Below are positions 11,901 to 57,405 of a DNA stretch of 64,000 bases, piece by piece. Both the position numbers and the translations under genes were made by a program. The stretch lies in contig NC_060969.1 of NCBI RefSeq assembly GCF_910589235.1, forward strand, positions 568,501-632,500, given 5' to 3'. The notes beneath the pieces are model-generated. The model was not told the DNA's origin and ran no database searches. It saw nothing but the letters and a program-made list of their open reading frames with translations. Each line of letters starts with the position of its first letter. The stretch's first letter is position 1. The stretch comes from Vespa crabro (Eukaryota; Arthropoda; Insecta; Hymenoptera; Vespidae).

Positions 11901-13918
11901 TGATGAAAACAGACGATTGATGACAGCTAACTTGCTATCGAGAAATTAAATTTATTTAAATTACACGCTATTAATTCATATGCATTAAAAATAAAAATCT
12001 TTAGTGATATATAAGCGTCAATTTTACGAAGAGCGTATTACGCGCGATCAATCAAATTTATAAGAAACGTTTTCAAATAAACGCGCGAAAACAAACACGC
12101 GTAACGTTGAAAATTATATTTCATATACATATTCGTGGTAGTAATATAATGATATTAATACAAAATAAGTAATAAAAATAATATTAATATTTATTTTTCA
12201 AACGTATCATAAATTAAAAATAAAAATAATAGTATCATATTATAAGATAGAACATACATATACGATAATCGAACTTTTATTTTCCGATATGATATACGTA
12301 AGTTGTATAAAAAGTTCTTGTAAAAATGTATTGTTTTTATTGTACATTTTAATATAATAAAATTAATAGCGCGCGATGTAATAGCAGAAAAAGAAAGATG
12401 CTTTTGTATGTGTAAGAATTTCGAAAACAATTACTATATTACGATGCAAAAATATTCTAATTAAACGACTACAAGAGAACATATCAAATAGTCTTGGAAT
12501 TAAATCATCATTTAAATAATGCTTTTCAATGAGGATGACTTTCAATAAATATTTTATGAATTTTGGAAGCATACGTGAAGAAATTTTTTCTATATGGACA
12601 TTTGAAACAATATATTGGTGAAATTCTCTAACGGAATCCATATAATTATATCGAACTATAAAAAAAGAAAATGTTATATTATGTCGGGAATTTACTATAA
12701 AAAAAATACCTAGTAGTACGTCATTTATTTGAAGTGTATTCTTAAAAGTTATATGAAATTTAGTAATCGTCGGAATTTCGATAAAACTTTCGTTTATTAT
12801 CGATTAAATCAAAATTAGAAATTGATTAATAATTTTAATACAAGTAATTATTTGAAATATATAATTTCAAATTGATCGATCTTATTACTTAGAAAAAATG
12901 AAACCGAAGAACATATCATAATTTTTAATTACTTCGATATAATACTAATAAAATTTATGGCATTACATATCATATTGCATGTAATAATATATACTAAATT
13001 ATACTAAATTATACTAAATTATACTAAAAAGATAATGTATTAAAAAATTGCAAAATTATTCAATTATTAATTGCCTTGTTGGATTTTGAAATGACGACAT
13101 CTATTAACGAAATAAATAAATAACATAAGTAAAATAAATCATCCATATGTTGGTAATGTAGTTGATCTATAATTAGTATCGAATAATGCTGTAAAAGCTC
13201 TTGTGCATCGGATGTTCGGAGATGAATAAAAATTATAGTAAGTAGAAAAATAAATCACATAAGATTTATTGATGAATTAAACATCCAAAGTATAGAACTA
13301 AAATAATGAAATCGAGATTGAATATACAATAAAAAAGTTTTTTTTTTCTGTTTTACAATAATTATCATATTAATGATATTAATGTGTCTTTATAGTTTTC
13401 TACATTATAAAATTTTTATGTACAGAGAGCATAATATTATATATTATTAGTAATCCGTTCTAATCATAGAATTTTACAATACTTCGTTCAGCTTACAAAA
13501 GAAGCTAAAAGCTATTAAGAGCAAGTGTGATGTGTGTTTATGTATGTATGACTAATGTATTCATTATAAACATTCCTCAAATAACTCTCGCTTTTCATTG
13601 ACGATACTGAAAGAATAAATTTGGATATCCCTGTTTCTTTATTGGTTATTTTTGTTCGCGGCAAGATAGATCGTTACTTCATAGCCAATAATATCTAAGC
13701 AGGATGCAATAGAATTACTTGCTGCTCCTCGGATAACACGACGAACTTGGTACTTGAAAATCGTCCATAGCGCCTTTCTTTCTTTTTTTTAATCATCGAT
13801 TTTCCGAAGAATACCGATTAGATCCGAGAATGAACGAGACGACGCTACATTAATCTGGTATTTCATTCGCGCGAATTGTTTGTCACGTCCGCCCAGTTTA
13901 GTAAGATAATTTTATGCA
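11901..13918. other. Intergenic spacer before CDP-DAG synthase
   Basis: AT-rich with no recognisable gene on either strand. The frames on the minus strand near 12191-12641 show no family signature. A 10-base tandem repeat (ATACTAAATT, nearly four copies) lies at 12991-13028. From about 13620 the composition becomes more GC-rich towards the next promoter. Confidence 0.6.
12991..13028. repeat. 10-bp tandem repeat (ATACTAAATT)n
   Basis: Three exact copies plus a partial fourth. Confidence 0.9.
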
Positions 13919-13955
13919 TATAAATATGCAGTTGTGTCGTTCGTATCAACAGTCA
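13919..13955 (+). promoter_or_regulatory. Candidate core promoter of CDP-DAG synthase
   Basis: TATAAATA at 13919-13926 lies about 30 bases before an initiator-like CAACAGTCAC at 13947-13956. It would give a 5' UTR of roughly 80 bases before the ATG at 14033. A more GC-rich segment (GTCACGTCCGCCC) precedes the TATA box. Confidence 0.5.
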
Positions 13956-14032
13956 CAGATAGACAGCAATATTTAAGATTTTAATTTTTACTTCGTCAAA
14001 AAATTAGTTACAATTCATTCGCCCTGTAAAAA

Positions 14033-16717
14033 ATGTCGGAACTTCGAAAACGAACTGTGGAAGATGCGCCCGCAACTACGCGGGATGTCACTGATGATCA
14101 GGTGAAATGTTTTTTTATATTTCTTTTTAGACATAATTCTGCGAACATTTCGAAACAAATAAGCGGACTAATGTATTTATTGATTTTTATTAATTAATTA
14201 AAATCTTCCTACTTTTGAAATGTATACGTTTATTTAATTGATTAATATCTATTATTGACAGCTAATAACAGGGACGCGTCAACATTGTTTGCCCCCGCTA
14301 GTATGTATATAATCATTTGACATTGGTATATTCCATTGAATGGATTATCCTTTGGCATATTAATGAAATGCCACATTAAAGTATTAATAATGTTTATTTT
14401 ATTTATGTATTTCCCTTATTTGCTGACAATGTCCAGAAAATGTTTTTTGCATATTATATTTTAAATTAATATAAAAACAATTTTCTTAATATTGTTAACA
14501 GAAGGAAGAAATTGAATCCGAAGATGACGCGAAATTGGAGGTAGAGGATCTTTCTAAAACATTGCCACAAGGAACTCATCATACTCCTCAAATTTTGAAT
14601 CCTGTTCTTTCTGGTCTTTCAGATCGGTCAGTTTGAATATAATTTTACTCATAATTTTTTATTAAGGATGTATTCTTAAACAATTTAAAAAATTTTTTTC
14701 AGTTGGAGAAATTGGATTATTAGAAGTATTTCAACGTCTGTAATGATAGCTGTATTTGGTTTTATTATATATGGTGGGCCATTAGTACTTATGATTACGG
14801 TAAATATTATTTCTAACAAAATAAACATAATTAATTTGAATGTTATTTCATTATATGTTCATTTATTTTCACAGACATTAATAGTTCAAGTAAAATGTTT
14901 TGAAGAAATTATTAATATTGGATATGCAGTATATAGAATTCATGGTTTACCATGGTTTAGATCTTTATCCTGGTATTTTTTGATAACTTCTAATTATTTC
15001 TTCTACGGTGAGAATTTAATGGATTACTTTGCAGTTGTAATCAATCAAACGGTAAATGAATTCATTTTATGTATATTTTATTTGATAAAATATATATCTA
15101 TTATAACCTAAAATAAAATGTTATAAATATACATAAGTTTGGCGCAAAATCAATAAAAGAGCTGCTACAAATAAGATCTATATAATCTTTGTGTGGCTTC
15201 TCATGCAATTTTATAAGGCTTCCACAGTATGCATTATGTTAATTATATTTGTTAGGAATCAATTATATAAATAAAATTCAAAACATAATGTAAATTTAAA
15301 AATTTAAATATAAGATAACACGATATTAAAAATAACTTTTTTCTATTTTTAGGAATATTTACGTGTGCTCGTGACATATCACCGATTTATTTCATTCTGT
15401 CTATACATCGTTGGTTTTGTTTGGTTTGTACTGTCACTTGTAAAGAAATATTATATGAAACAATTCTCTTTGTTTGCATGGACACATGTTGCACTACTTA
15501 TAGTAGTGACACAAAGTTATCTTATAATACAAAATATTTTCCAAGGACTTATATGGTAAATTTATTATTTAAAATAATTATCAATTTTTTTTTTGTTTTT
15601 TTTTTTTTTTTTTTTTTTATTAATAATAGTGTATTAAAATATTTATTTATTTTTTTATATATTCATTTAGGTTTATCGTACCAGTAAGTATGATAGTTAT
15701 AAATGATGTTATGGCTTACATGTTTGGTTTCTTCTTTGGAAGGACACCTTTAATAAAATTGTCTCCAAAAAAAACGTGGGAAGGTTTTATAGGTGGAGGA
15801 ATTTCGACAGTTTTCCTTGGATTATTGGTAATAAGAAAACAATTTCTTCATAGTTCGTATAATAATAATATTCATAAGAGAATGATTATCAAAATATTAC
15901 TATTTTACAGATATCCTATGTTATGTGCCAATATCGCTATTTCATTTGTCCTATTGAATATAGTGAAGCTTTAGGTAGGATGACAATGGATTGTGAACCA
16001 TCTAGTTTATTTCAACCACAGGAATATGGTTTGCCAAAGAGTTTACAAGTAATTACAAGAATGGTAATATTATCATCGATAAAAGAAACATAACAGAAAT
16101 TAAAACAGTGTAACAATTATATTGTTTCGCAGATCAATGGAAAGGAGACATTGACTTTATACCCCTTTTTACTTCATTCTTTATCAATGTCTATATTTAG
16201 TTCTGTGATTGGACCATTTGGAGGATTTTTCGCCAGTGGATTTAAGCGAGCTTTCAAAATTAAGGTAATTCGATTATATAAAATACTGTTATATTTTATT
16301 CTGTTTGTTTATATCATAATACTGATATTAATTACAAACATTACATTATTGAAATATAGGACTTTGGAGATGTAATTCCTGGTCATGGTGGAATAATGGA
16401 TAGATTTGATTGTCAATATTTAATGGCAACGTTTGTCAATGTTTATATTTCATCATTTATACAAACAGCTTCACCTCAGAAACTTTTGCAACAGGTAAAG
16501 TGGAACAAATATTGCGCATATTATTATTATTCTGTTTCCATTATTTTGTTTTTTTGTTAATTTTTCCTTGCATTTAATTGTTACATTATTTATATACAAA
16601 TTATATATAAGTTTTTATACTTTATAGGTTTATAGTTTAAAACCAGAACAACAATTACAATTATTTCAATCTTTAAAAGATTCATTAGAAAACAGAGGAC
16701 TTTTAAATATGTATTGA
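14033..16717 (+). CDS. CdsA: Phosphatidate cytidylyltransferase (CDP-diacylglycerol synthase)
   Basis: Integral membrane enzyme of the endoplasmic reticulum that converts phosphatidic acid and CTP to CDP-diacylglycerol, the precursor of phosphatidylinositol; the fly orthologue supports phototransduction. Ten exons: 14033-14101, 14502-14626, 14703-14799, 14875-15051, 15353-15555, 15671-15827, 15911-16063, 16133-16264, 16360-16494, 16628-16717. All phases agree, giving 445 residues, the usual length of animal CDS proteins. An acidic, soluble N-terminus (1-65) precedes several hydrophobic segments. Conserved blocks include LPWFRSLSWYF, YHRFISF, the FGRTPLIKLSPKKTWEGFIGG loop of the family (shown by GRTPLIKLSPKKTWEGF) and the CDS signature: S362, KR 365-366, D372, PGHGG 378-382, then the DRFD box 385-388. 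This is a complete gene with short introns and no sign of decay. Confidence 0.96.
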
Positions 16718-16860
16718 TTTAAAAGAATACACATTTCTTAATAATTATTGCAAGAATTTCTATAGCATACAATTAATGTATGAGAGAAATTATTACTGTC
16801 ATTTCTGTAAATGTCAATCAACAGGATATGCAATCAAATATCAGTAAACGAATATCAGTA

Positions 16861-16866
16861 AATAAA
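16861..16866 (+). terminator. Candidate poly(A) signal of CDP-DAG synthase
   Basis: The first AATAAA after the stop, 144 bases downstream. Further AATAAA motifs near 17650 and 17981 are alternatives. Confidence 0.3.
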
Positions 16867-17316
16867 TAGAGATTAGTTAATCTCTGTTACAATCTTATCG
16901 ATATCGTAGAAAATTGATAAATATGCTATAAAATATTTGCGATTTTTTGTGCATTCCGCATAAGTTAGGCGTAATATTGGAACTGATTATTTCTATGCCT
17001 TTTATTAAGAAATGCCATTTTCTTTTCAAATAGCACAAGCCAAAGAATATTGCCTTTGATAAATCCTGTGTTTTGTATATTAGCTTTTGCGTATAAATCT
17101 TTATAATTGTATATTTACTTCTTTAATCAGGTACAAATAATGTTCAACAAGGGAACATATTTTTCCATCCAATTGTATATTAAATATTACAAGTATCTAT
17201 ATTTATCAGATCTCAATACATTAGTTGCTAATAATTACGCATTTATGAATCAATTTGCAAGAATGTCTTATTAGACATACAGCGTAATCTTTTTAGTAAT
17301 TGACATTCAACGATTA

Positions 17317-17348
<32 letters not shown>

Positions 17349-18571
17349 GAAAATCAAATGAATTAATTTATTTAATTTTATGTGGATACTTGCTTGTTCC
17401 TCTAGAAAATTATATTTACTATTTGTTGCGGATTATACATTATATGCAAGTATTAGTAGCAGATTTGATTAGACATTTTTAAGAAAAAATATAGGTTTCA
17501 TCTTGTATTCGATGTTATATAAAATATTTATTTAATAACAAATTATTATATAATGACCTTAAATGAAATTTAAATATTCTGCGAGAATATATAATTCTTC
17601 CTTAAATATTTATATTTTTTTGCTCTAAGTTGAAATTTTTGACTGCATTGAATAAAAATTTGTTGAATGTCACAAGATAAAGAACAATTCTTCTATATAA
17701 GAAATCTTCCCATATTAAAAAAGTACAGTATTTTAACAGACGCAAACATAGTGGTATTTATCGTCTGTTTTTATAAATTTTAGTACTTATTATTTCTATA
17801 ATATATTCTAATGTACTAGAGATTTCATAAACTTTAATTATATTTTTCTTTTGTATATATGTATGTACCATAATGGTTAATATATTATAAAAGTGTAAAT
17901 GCAAACGAAGGTGTTTCCAATTATAAATATTACACATTTGTATTATGTTGTGATAAATGAAAACATCATTGTTTGCAGAATAAACATTACTGTAATATGA
18001 CGATCCATTTATTTAATAAGATAGAGATGTTATGATTTATCATTCTATTATTTGATATAGTAAGAGCTCTATAATAATTTGGAAAATTGCAAAGCATACA
18101 TACATGTAACTGAATAGTTAAAAATATCGGCATCTGATTATTTCATTTTCAAACGTTCCTAATATGTAACCTTGAATTGCGCCAATTGTCAGCGATAAAA
18201 ATATTATTAATGTTCAATACTATTTTCCGTGCATTCTATATTGTCTGTTAAGTTGACATGGCACAATTACTTGGTATTTTTATGTGATCGTATTACATTT
18301 CCAAATAAAATGCTGTAAGTCTTTCTTGCAGTTGACAAATCAGATGTATCGCGCGGATAAAATACAAAATGTACCTAATTAATATAAATTAATATTTGTA
18401 CATTTCTTTATTATTACATTATGATTAACAAATTTTGATGTTGAAATCTAAATGTTGAAGAAAATTATGGTCTATTTGAATTAGAAGATAAATAGAGAGA
18501 AAGAAAAAAAGAAAAAATAATAGATAAATGGTTAAAGATAAGTATATTTATTTATTAGATAATATAAGAAA

Positions 18572-18576
<5 letters not shown>

Positions 18577-18608
<32 letters not shown>

Positions 18609-18650
18609 CATACACACACATATACATATACATATACATATATATCTGTA
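18577..18650. repeat. (TA)n then (CATA)n microsatellite
   Basis: Pure TA repeats grade into CATACA/CACACA units. Confidence 0.9.
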
Positions 18651-21234
18651 TGGATTTATGTAATGTAACATAAATTCTCTATTTTAACGTACAATATTCT
18701 GTATGAATAAAAAGGAGATTTATGTGCAGTAACAAATATATTATATAAATAAACATATATAAAACCAATATAACTTAAATACAAATTTATAGTAATAATA
18801 TATTTATGTAGTGATATTGTAACAATAAAGTATGATTTGTCGTTATATAACTCTGATATTTAATTCTTTATTGAAAACTAATGAAAAAACTCTCATATTT
18901 GATACTATATTCTTATGTAAAGATAATAGAAATTTTGCCGTTTTAATTTTTGGAATTTGTAATTATTATAGACAATTATTATAGACAAATTATAGGTATT
19001 ATTGAACAAATTTCAAATGTCATGATACACTATTAATGTTAACGAGATAAAACAATATGAAATTAACATAAGTATTATTAGATTTTTTAAATCTTTATTG
19101 ATTTCTTATTTAAATATTAAACATTTAAAAATAAATTAGAGAAAATGTTTTGTTATCGCATATTAAAATTTTACATATTTTTTAATGTGATTAAAGAAAA
19201 AAGAATTTATTTATTTAGAAAAATTAGTAACACTATGTGTATATGTATACGCGCATACATACAAACACACATGTGCATATTTGAAATATCACTTCAATGC
19301 TTCGCATTGCAGATAGACATAAACGTAAACAAAATAAATGATCGAGCTCTCGACCTCGAGTCAAGTTCGAAGCTAGCAGACGCATCACTGCGTCATAACA
19401 TTCACATCGTGTAAACATTTCATTCATAGCTCTTTACAAAAAATGATTAAATTCTCTCTTTCGGAATTTTTGGGATCTTTTATACATATATACATAAAAG
19501 AAAAATTTCAACATGCGGTAACCTCTACGTGGTAAAAATTAAACTCCAGGACAATCGGTATTTTTTATCATATAATCTTTGTAAATTATAAGATAAGCAT
19601 TATTGGCTTCGTACATTTAGTTTTTATTTTATTTCAATATAATTTTTTACTAACGATCTTATTAAGTTGATTTTTATGTTATGAGTATTAGGTTGATACG
19701 AATAATGATCATTCGCATCGACAAAGTTGTCAATAATGTTTTATAGGTTAGGAAAATTGTAAGAAATCTATTATTAAATTATCTTTTCATTATTTTCTTT
19801 CTTCTTTTTTTATTTCTTTATCTACAATACCATATAATATAAACAATCAGAATTAATCGTAATATTCATTGATGTGTAATATTTAGTATCGTCGGTAAGA
19901 AAGCAAACTATATTTAAATGTAATTGAAATTACACGAAAGATTTAAGATTACAAATAGCAAACATTAAACGTTTTTTTATTGGTTAGATCAAGTAATTAC
20001 AATTACACCAACTATAATTATAATGCTCACATTTTTCTATTGATATACGAAATTTCAATAGTAATCTACCTTAACGATATATATGTTAGCAATAAACGTG
20101 GATAGTGTTTGTTCTTTAATTACTACATTGGAATGTGTTTTATGAATATCACCTTCGATGTTACAAAACGAATGGTAAATATCAGAGACTATAATGGTCG
20201 TGTCAGTATTAAAGATCACAATTTTATTTCGTAATATATATATTTTCTCATTGGTACACGTTCACGACAATTATTTATACAAATTTTCATAACTTATCGA
20301 CGATATTAATAAGATATATACTGGTATTTTAAGTCGTTAAATTTGTCTGGTTTCTTTTAGTTTCAATCATTGTCAAGAATTTAATTTTAATAATAAGAAA
20401 AATAAATAATTGTACAAATGGAAATTTTCCATTTTAGCGGTAAATTAATAATAGAAACAAATGATCATTTTTTCTTCTTTTCCTTTTCTTTTCTTTTTTT
20501 TTTTTTTGTTGCATATACAGACAACATTTCTATATTGCTACAATTTTGTACTAAGTTTTTTCTTGGATCGCCGCGTAACATGTTATGATGTGTCTATTTT
20601 TTTTTTACGTAATGTCTTGTAATAATGCGTCATCGGTGGAAGAATCAGGGTTTATATACATCACGCATTGCGAGTTTCCTTTTTTGCTACGTATAAAAGG
20701 ATAACGATTATCGTGAGACGTAAAAATACAAAACTGTTATGTGGCTCCCTCTATTGGTGATGTAGAAAATTTAACTTTCAAGGTTATCATTATTTTCATT
20801 ATGAAATAATTCGGAAAAGGAAGATGTGTTAAGGGTCTGCTTATTCCAGTTACGTTTTTTCTCGTGCTGGAAAACTCATAATTAACTAAATGATCATTTA
20901 ATTAATTAATTAATTAGTTAATTTCTTTTTATCGACTTATTTTATGCAAAACATTAATCATCGATGTTATCATGGTAACAAAAAGTTTACATAATTTAAA
21001 TAGAAATGTAGATACAGTAATTTGAATAGAAATGTAGAAGATATAAGTGTAATTATTTTCCATGGTGTGTTTTCATTTATTTCATTTGAAACGTTTAATT
21101 AATTATTTTTATTTTAGCATATAATGAAAGTTCAAACTTATTTTATACTTTGAACAGTTATAAAGAAGATAATCAAACACTAATATACATATGGAAAATA
21201 ACAGATTTTCTAATCGAAATATTTTTTCTTTTAA

Positions 21235-21372
21235 TAAAATATATATATATATATATCATATATACATATATATACATGTATATACATATATATACATATA
21301 TATATATATATATAAATATACATAAATATATATATATAAATATACATATATATATATATATATATATATTTA
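21235..21372. repeat. (TA)n with regular TACATA interruptions
   Basis: Long alternating AT tract about 150 bases upstream of the RPB8 start. Tyr/Ile frames on both strands are artefacts of the repeat. Confidence 0.9.
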
Positions 21373-21464
21373 AATCGTACAAATTTAGATAAAGAATGTT
21401 TAATTTTGTGAAATGAACAATTTCACAGATACATCATACCCCTAAATATATTTTTTCTTGATAC

Positions 21465-21524
21465 GGTCCTGTTTGTAATTTCAGTGTTCGTCGCTAGAAA
21501 GCAGAGTGATCATTAGCAAGTAAA
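21465..21524 (+). promoter_or_regulatory. RPB8 start-site region
   Basis: TTTCAGTGTTCG at 21479-21490 contains an arthropod-type initiator (TCAGT) about 43 bases before the ATG. The same bases, after a T-rich stretch, could be a splice acceptor (AATTTCAG), so an upstream 5' UTR exon is possible. No TATA box is evident apart from the nearby AT repeat. Confidence 0.35.
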
Positions 21525-53535
<32,011 letters not shown>

Positions 53536-53942
53536 GTAAGTCTTTTAAAGATTCATTGGTTCATTAATTAATTTATTTTACGTTAATAGAGATTAAATAA
53601 TATCTTAAAATGGATCTCATATGATTTTAATTTATTTATTTTTTTTTCTTTTTTTTTCTTCTTTATTTTTACGATTCGTAATCGAATAATACCTTTAATT
53701 GAATTTATAAAGAACAGATCGAGAATAGATCTACATTAATAAAATTCGTATTAATTAATTTACTTTTTTTCTTTCGATACGCGTAAAGTTAATTCGTATA
53801 ATTGAGAAGAAAGTGGTCAATTAATCGATCGAGCAAATTGTATGATATATTTTCGTCTGTATAAACATTAATTTTACTTTAAATGTGATCTAAATATTTC
53901 ATTGATATTATTCCTCGTCACTACGTAAAACTGGTATAGGTA

Positions 53943-54023
<81 letters not shown>

Positions 54024-55054
54024 TATACACATGTAAAGAGGATATATATACATATTATTATACGTGGTGGCGGCGACGAAGCGCGTAAACGCGCGCTTCC
54101 GCTCTGTGATCTCTGATTGGCCCGCTTCCAGTGCTCTCTCCAATCTCGTACCATCTCGACCATCACTAAATAAAAGCGTATTACTTTATACGAAAGGAAT
54201 GAAAGAGTATATAACGCCAGTCTTTTTTCTTTATGTGCAAATAACGTAAAAAAAAGTATATATTTATACCAAAGAAAAAAAAAAAAGATTACAAAAAGAA
54301 ATGGAAAAGGAAAGAGGAAGACAAAAAAGGAAAACAAAAATGGGGAAAAAAGATCGATTGTTTATAAACAATAATAAAAAAATGTGAACGCGCTTTTGTC
54401 AATCAACGATAATATTTATATATTCTTTTTAATACAAACATTAATCGATATAAATTGGATATATAATTTTTTAAAAGTACTTGTATGTCTCGTCTTTATG
54501 AACGGAGAATGGTGGGCTGATCAACAACAGCTAATACTACTTAGAATCTATATTTAGAATTTTACTCGATTTAAATGAAAAATGATAGACGCGTACAAAG
54601 TAAAAACATTTTTAATAGAGTTATCTTTAAGTGAGTCACGTTAACATAAAAAAAAAACAAATAGAATAGATACGATAAATTCTTATATACGATAATAGAT
54701 AAAAAAGAAAATTATAATTTTATTTTCAATCTTATAGACTGAATTTTTTTCGAAATCTCTTTATAGTTTCGATATCTTACGAATCTCGATAGTATATGAA
54801 TTACGTATCATCACTGTTTATCACGAGGACGTTAATTTCGTTCGTGGACCTTGACATTACTTAAATGGTATGAGCCATGAAAGCCGAACGAGTAGACGTT
54901 TCTTTGTTCCGTATTACGTAAAAAAATTAATGGTAGCTTCATCGAGTTTTTATATGTGTTTCAAAATCAAGTCTTTTAAAATATATATATATATATATAT
55001 TTCATTTTATCTAATATATGTATATATATACATACATACACATATGTATACATA
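53536..55054. other. RPB8 intron 3, first part
   Basis: AT-rich, with (AT)n at 53944-54030. A GC-rich patch at 54061-54160 has a perfect 8-bp hairpin (GAAGCGCG 54078-54085, CGCGCTTC 54092-54099), an ATTGG box (54116-54120) and CCAAT (54140-54144). Nothing else is recognised. Confidence 0.5.
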
Positions 55055-55256
55055 CAGGGTGTCCGAGAATAAGAGGAGCATATTTTAGCGACTGATTTTA
55101 GCACATCTAAGCAATAAAAAAAATAGTTATCAAAAGATTCAGCGAGAAAACAAAGTCAAATGGTGCGTATCTTTATATGAACTTTTTTTTTCTTATTGTA
55201 TAAATTTGCTGAAGTCACACCTAAAATATTTTTCATTTATTCTGAGACATTCCGTG
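55055..55256. mobile_element. MITE-like element starting CAGGGTGTCC
   Basis: 202 bp with TA on both sides. The left end CAGGGTGTCCGAGAATAA corresponds, with a two-base gap and a few mismatches, to the inverted right end CACGGAATGTCTCAGAATAA. There is no open frame. Ends of this type are common in insect mariner-family non-autonomous elements. Confidence 0.6.
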
Positions 55257-56409
55257 TATAAATATAAATATGCGCGCGCGCATATGTGTTTATGCGTACG
55301 TGTGCGTTTGTGTCTGTGTATATATATATATATATATTTTCATTTCGTGTAAAATAAAAAAAATAGACAAACATTACGGTTACAAAAGTTTAAAAGAGAT
55401 AAAATTAATTCAAGAGCGACTTATCGTTGACCTTGAAATACGATTGAGATGTCCCAGATGGTGAATGTCGTATCGTCATAAGAGAATGATGCAGGTTATC
55501 GAAGTGGAATTCGAGCGTTCGACTATGTCTGTGTGTATTCATGATATTATTGTCAAAGATAGAATGCAGCGTGGTGCATGTAGACACTCGATAAGATAAG
55601 ACAGAGCAAAGCGCATACAGCTAGGTTACAGTAGACATTTTTTAATCAAAGGAAAAATATCTTTATACTCTCTCGTAGATATCACAAGAATTTTTAATCG
55701 TTTCGAAAGAAAATAAAACAAAAAAAGCAGGAAAAAATACATAAAGAAGATTTTTCTAATACTTGACAAGGAGAAGTATCTCGAAGGAATATATTTGACA
55801 GGAAATTTATAAACATTAACAACATTAAAAACTTTGAATGTAAATAATCTTCAAAAATCGAATTACAATTTTCTCATTCAATTTTAATTAACATAGATAT
55901 TTGAATTTGCATTAGGAATTAAAAAAAAAAAAAAAAAAAAAAAAAACCACTTGCATTGATCGTTTTTAATTCGTCTCGACAATCATTGTATCTTCTTCTC
56001 TTTCATTAGTTTTATCGCGCAAATTCAATATCTAGTTCTGAAAAAAAAAGGAAAGAAGGGAAAAAGAAAGAAATCTATCATAATTAATCCTATTAATTTA
56101 AGAAGAAGGAAGAGAAATTGAGGAAGAAATTATATTTTCAATCTATAACAGTTTTTTTTCCCCCTCAATTTATTAAAAATCGTCGACAGTTATATTACAA
56201 TTATCGGTAAAATTCCAAGGGAGATAAATTGTAATATTTGATTTAACCAAAATTTATTCATTAGTTGGGAAAATAATGGATGATAAATTTTAACCCGCAC
56301 ATACTCGGCCGGTAACGAATCAGACAATTGGAGTATCGAATTTTCGCATGCTCAGCAGAGCTACGAGGAGAGAAGAAGTACTTCGTTATCGCTTTATCTC
56401 TATCATCCT
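55257..56409. other. RPB8 intron 3 segment, no gene recognised
   Basis: AT-rich, with a short (CG)n and (AT)n near 55270-55336 and poly-A at 55920-55947. TGACCTTGA (55428-55436) is a single nuclear-receptor-type site of uncertain meaning. Confidence 0.5.
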
Positions 56410-57038
56410 TCGCTACAACATCAAAAAAAAAAAAAGGAAAAGAAAAGATAAAATATCCAACAAGGAGAGAGACAAAAGAGAAAGAGATGAGGAGTAGGAA
56501 GAGGAGAAGGAGAAGGAGAAGGAGGAGGAGGAGGAGGAGAAGTAAAAGTAGAGTCGGCGAAACGAGGAAAAAAACAAAAAGATATTAAAAACAAAACTAA
56601 AAAAGAAAGATACAAAAAACAGAACAAAAAAGAATAGAGAAAAAAAAGAGAGAGAAAGAAAAGATATGAGAAGAAGGAGAAGAATCATGGTGGTGGTAAT
56701 GATGATGATGTTGATGATGATGATGTGGGTGATGAGGATGAATTGAAGCGACAAAGCACGGTCGGTAAAATAGTATGGATGGCAAAAGAAAGGAGGTGGC
56801 GAAAGCTGCTCTCGGAGAACAGGGAGCCACTCTGCGTTCACTCGGTAGATAATGAAGCGAGTGAACACAGCTGGTGGTATCTCAGTTTTCTGGGGGCGTT
56901 GGCAACTCTCATTGGTTTACCAGCTGACCACTACAACCCGGTTGTCTCTCTTTCAATCTCTCGGATGCAGAACTTCTCTGGTCTCTCTCGAAGAGCTCGC
57001 GAAGCTTGGCCTTTGTGGTCATCATTGCTACTCCTCTT

Positions 57039-57117
<79 letters not shown>

Positions 57118-57130
57118 CTCTCTCTTTATT
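56410..57130. promoter_or_regulatory. Purine tract, GC-rich block and pyrimidine tract
   Basis: A purine-rich stretch to 56690, a non-repetitive block at 56750-57030, then CT, TA and TTTC repeats at 57035-57130. The block holds a perfect 9-bp hairpin (GTTCACTCG 56836-56844, CGAGTGAAC 56858-56866), E-boxes CAGCTG at 56868-56873 and 56921-56926, and an ATTGG box at 56911-56915. A + strand frame from 56725 stays open through the block (see findings). Regulatory or exonic nature is unproven. Confidence 0.3.
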
Positions 57131-57344
57131 TCTATGTGATCTCAAAAGAGAATTCTCTACAAGAACGAAGAAGGAGGACGGAAGAGAGAAAACCGGTCGA
57201 CGTGTTGTAATCAGGATAAAAAAAAGAGGATCGTTAAAAAAAAAAGTGGACATGTGCACGCGAAGAAACTTCCTTTCGTTCGTAGGACACTCAATCGACC
57301 ATGACAATGACTACGTCGATATTCGTTCTCGATCTCGATCTTTC

Positions 57345-57352
57345 TCTTTCTC

Positions 57353-57402
<50 letters not shown>
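57345..57402. repeat. (CT)n array
   Basis: Pure CT dinucleotides from about 57356; CT-rich sequence recurs at 57712-57830. Confidence 0.95.

Positions 57403-57405
<3 letters not shown>

Larger units (their letters stand above)
16718..21480. other. AT-rich spacer between CDP-DAG synthase and RPB8
   Basis: It contains the CDP-DAG synthase 3' UTR, (AT)n tracts near 17325-17348, 18577-18650 and 21235-21372, and no conserved protein. A slightly GC-richer patch at 19330-19410 opens short frames on both strands with no family signature. Nothing else can be named. Confidence 0.6.

Noticed and set aside
19145..19427. Frames on both strands in the CDP-DAG synthase/RPB8 spacer
   Set aside because: No recognisable domain, AT-rich codons and no splice or promoter context.
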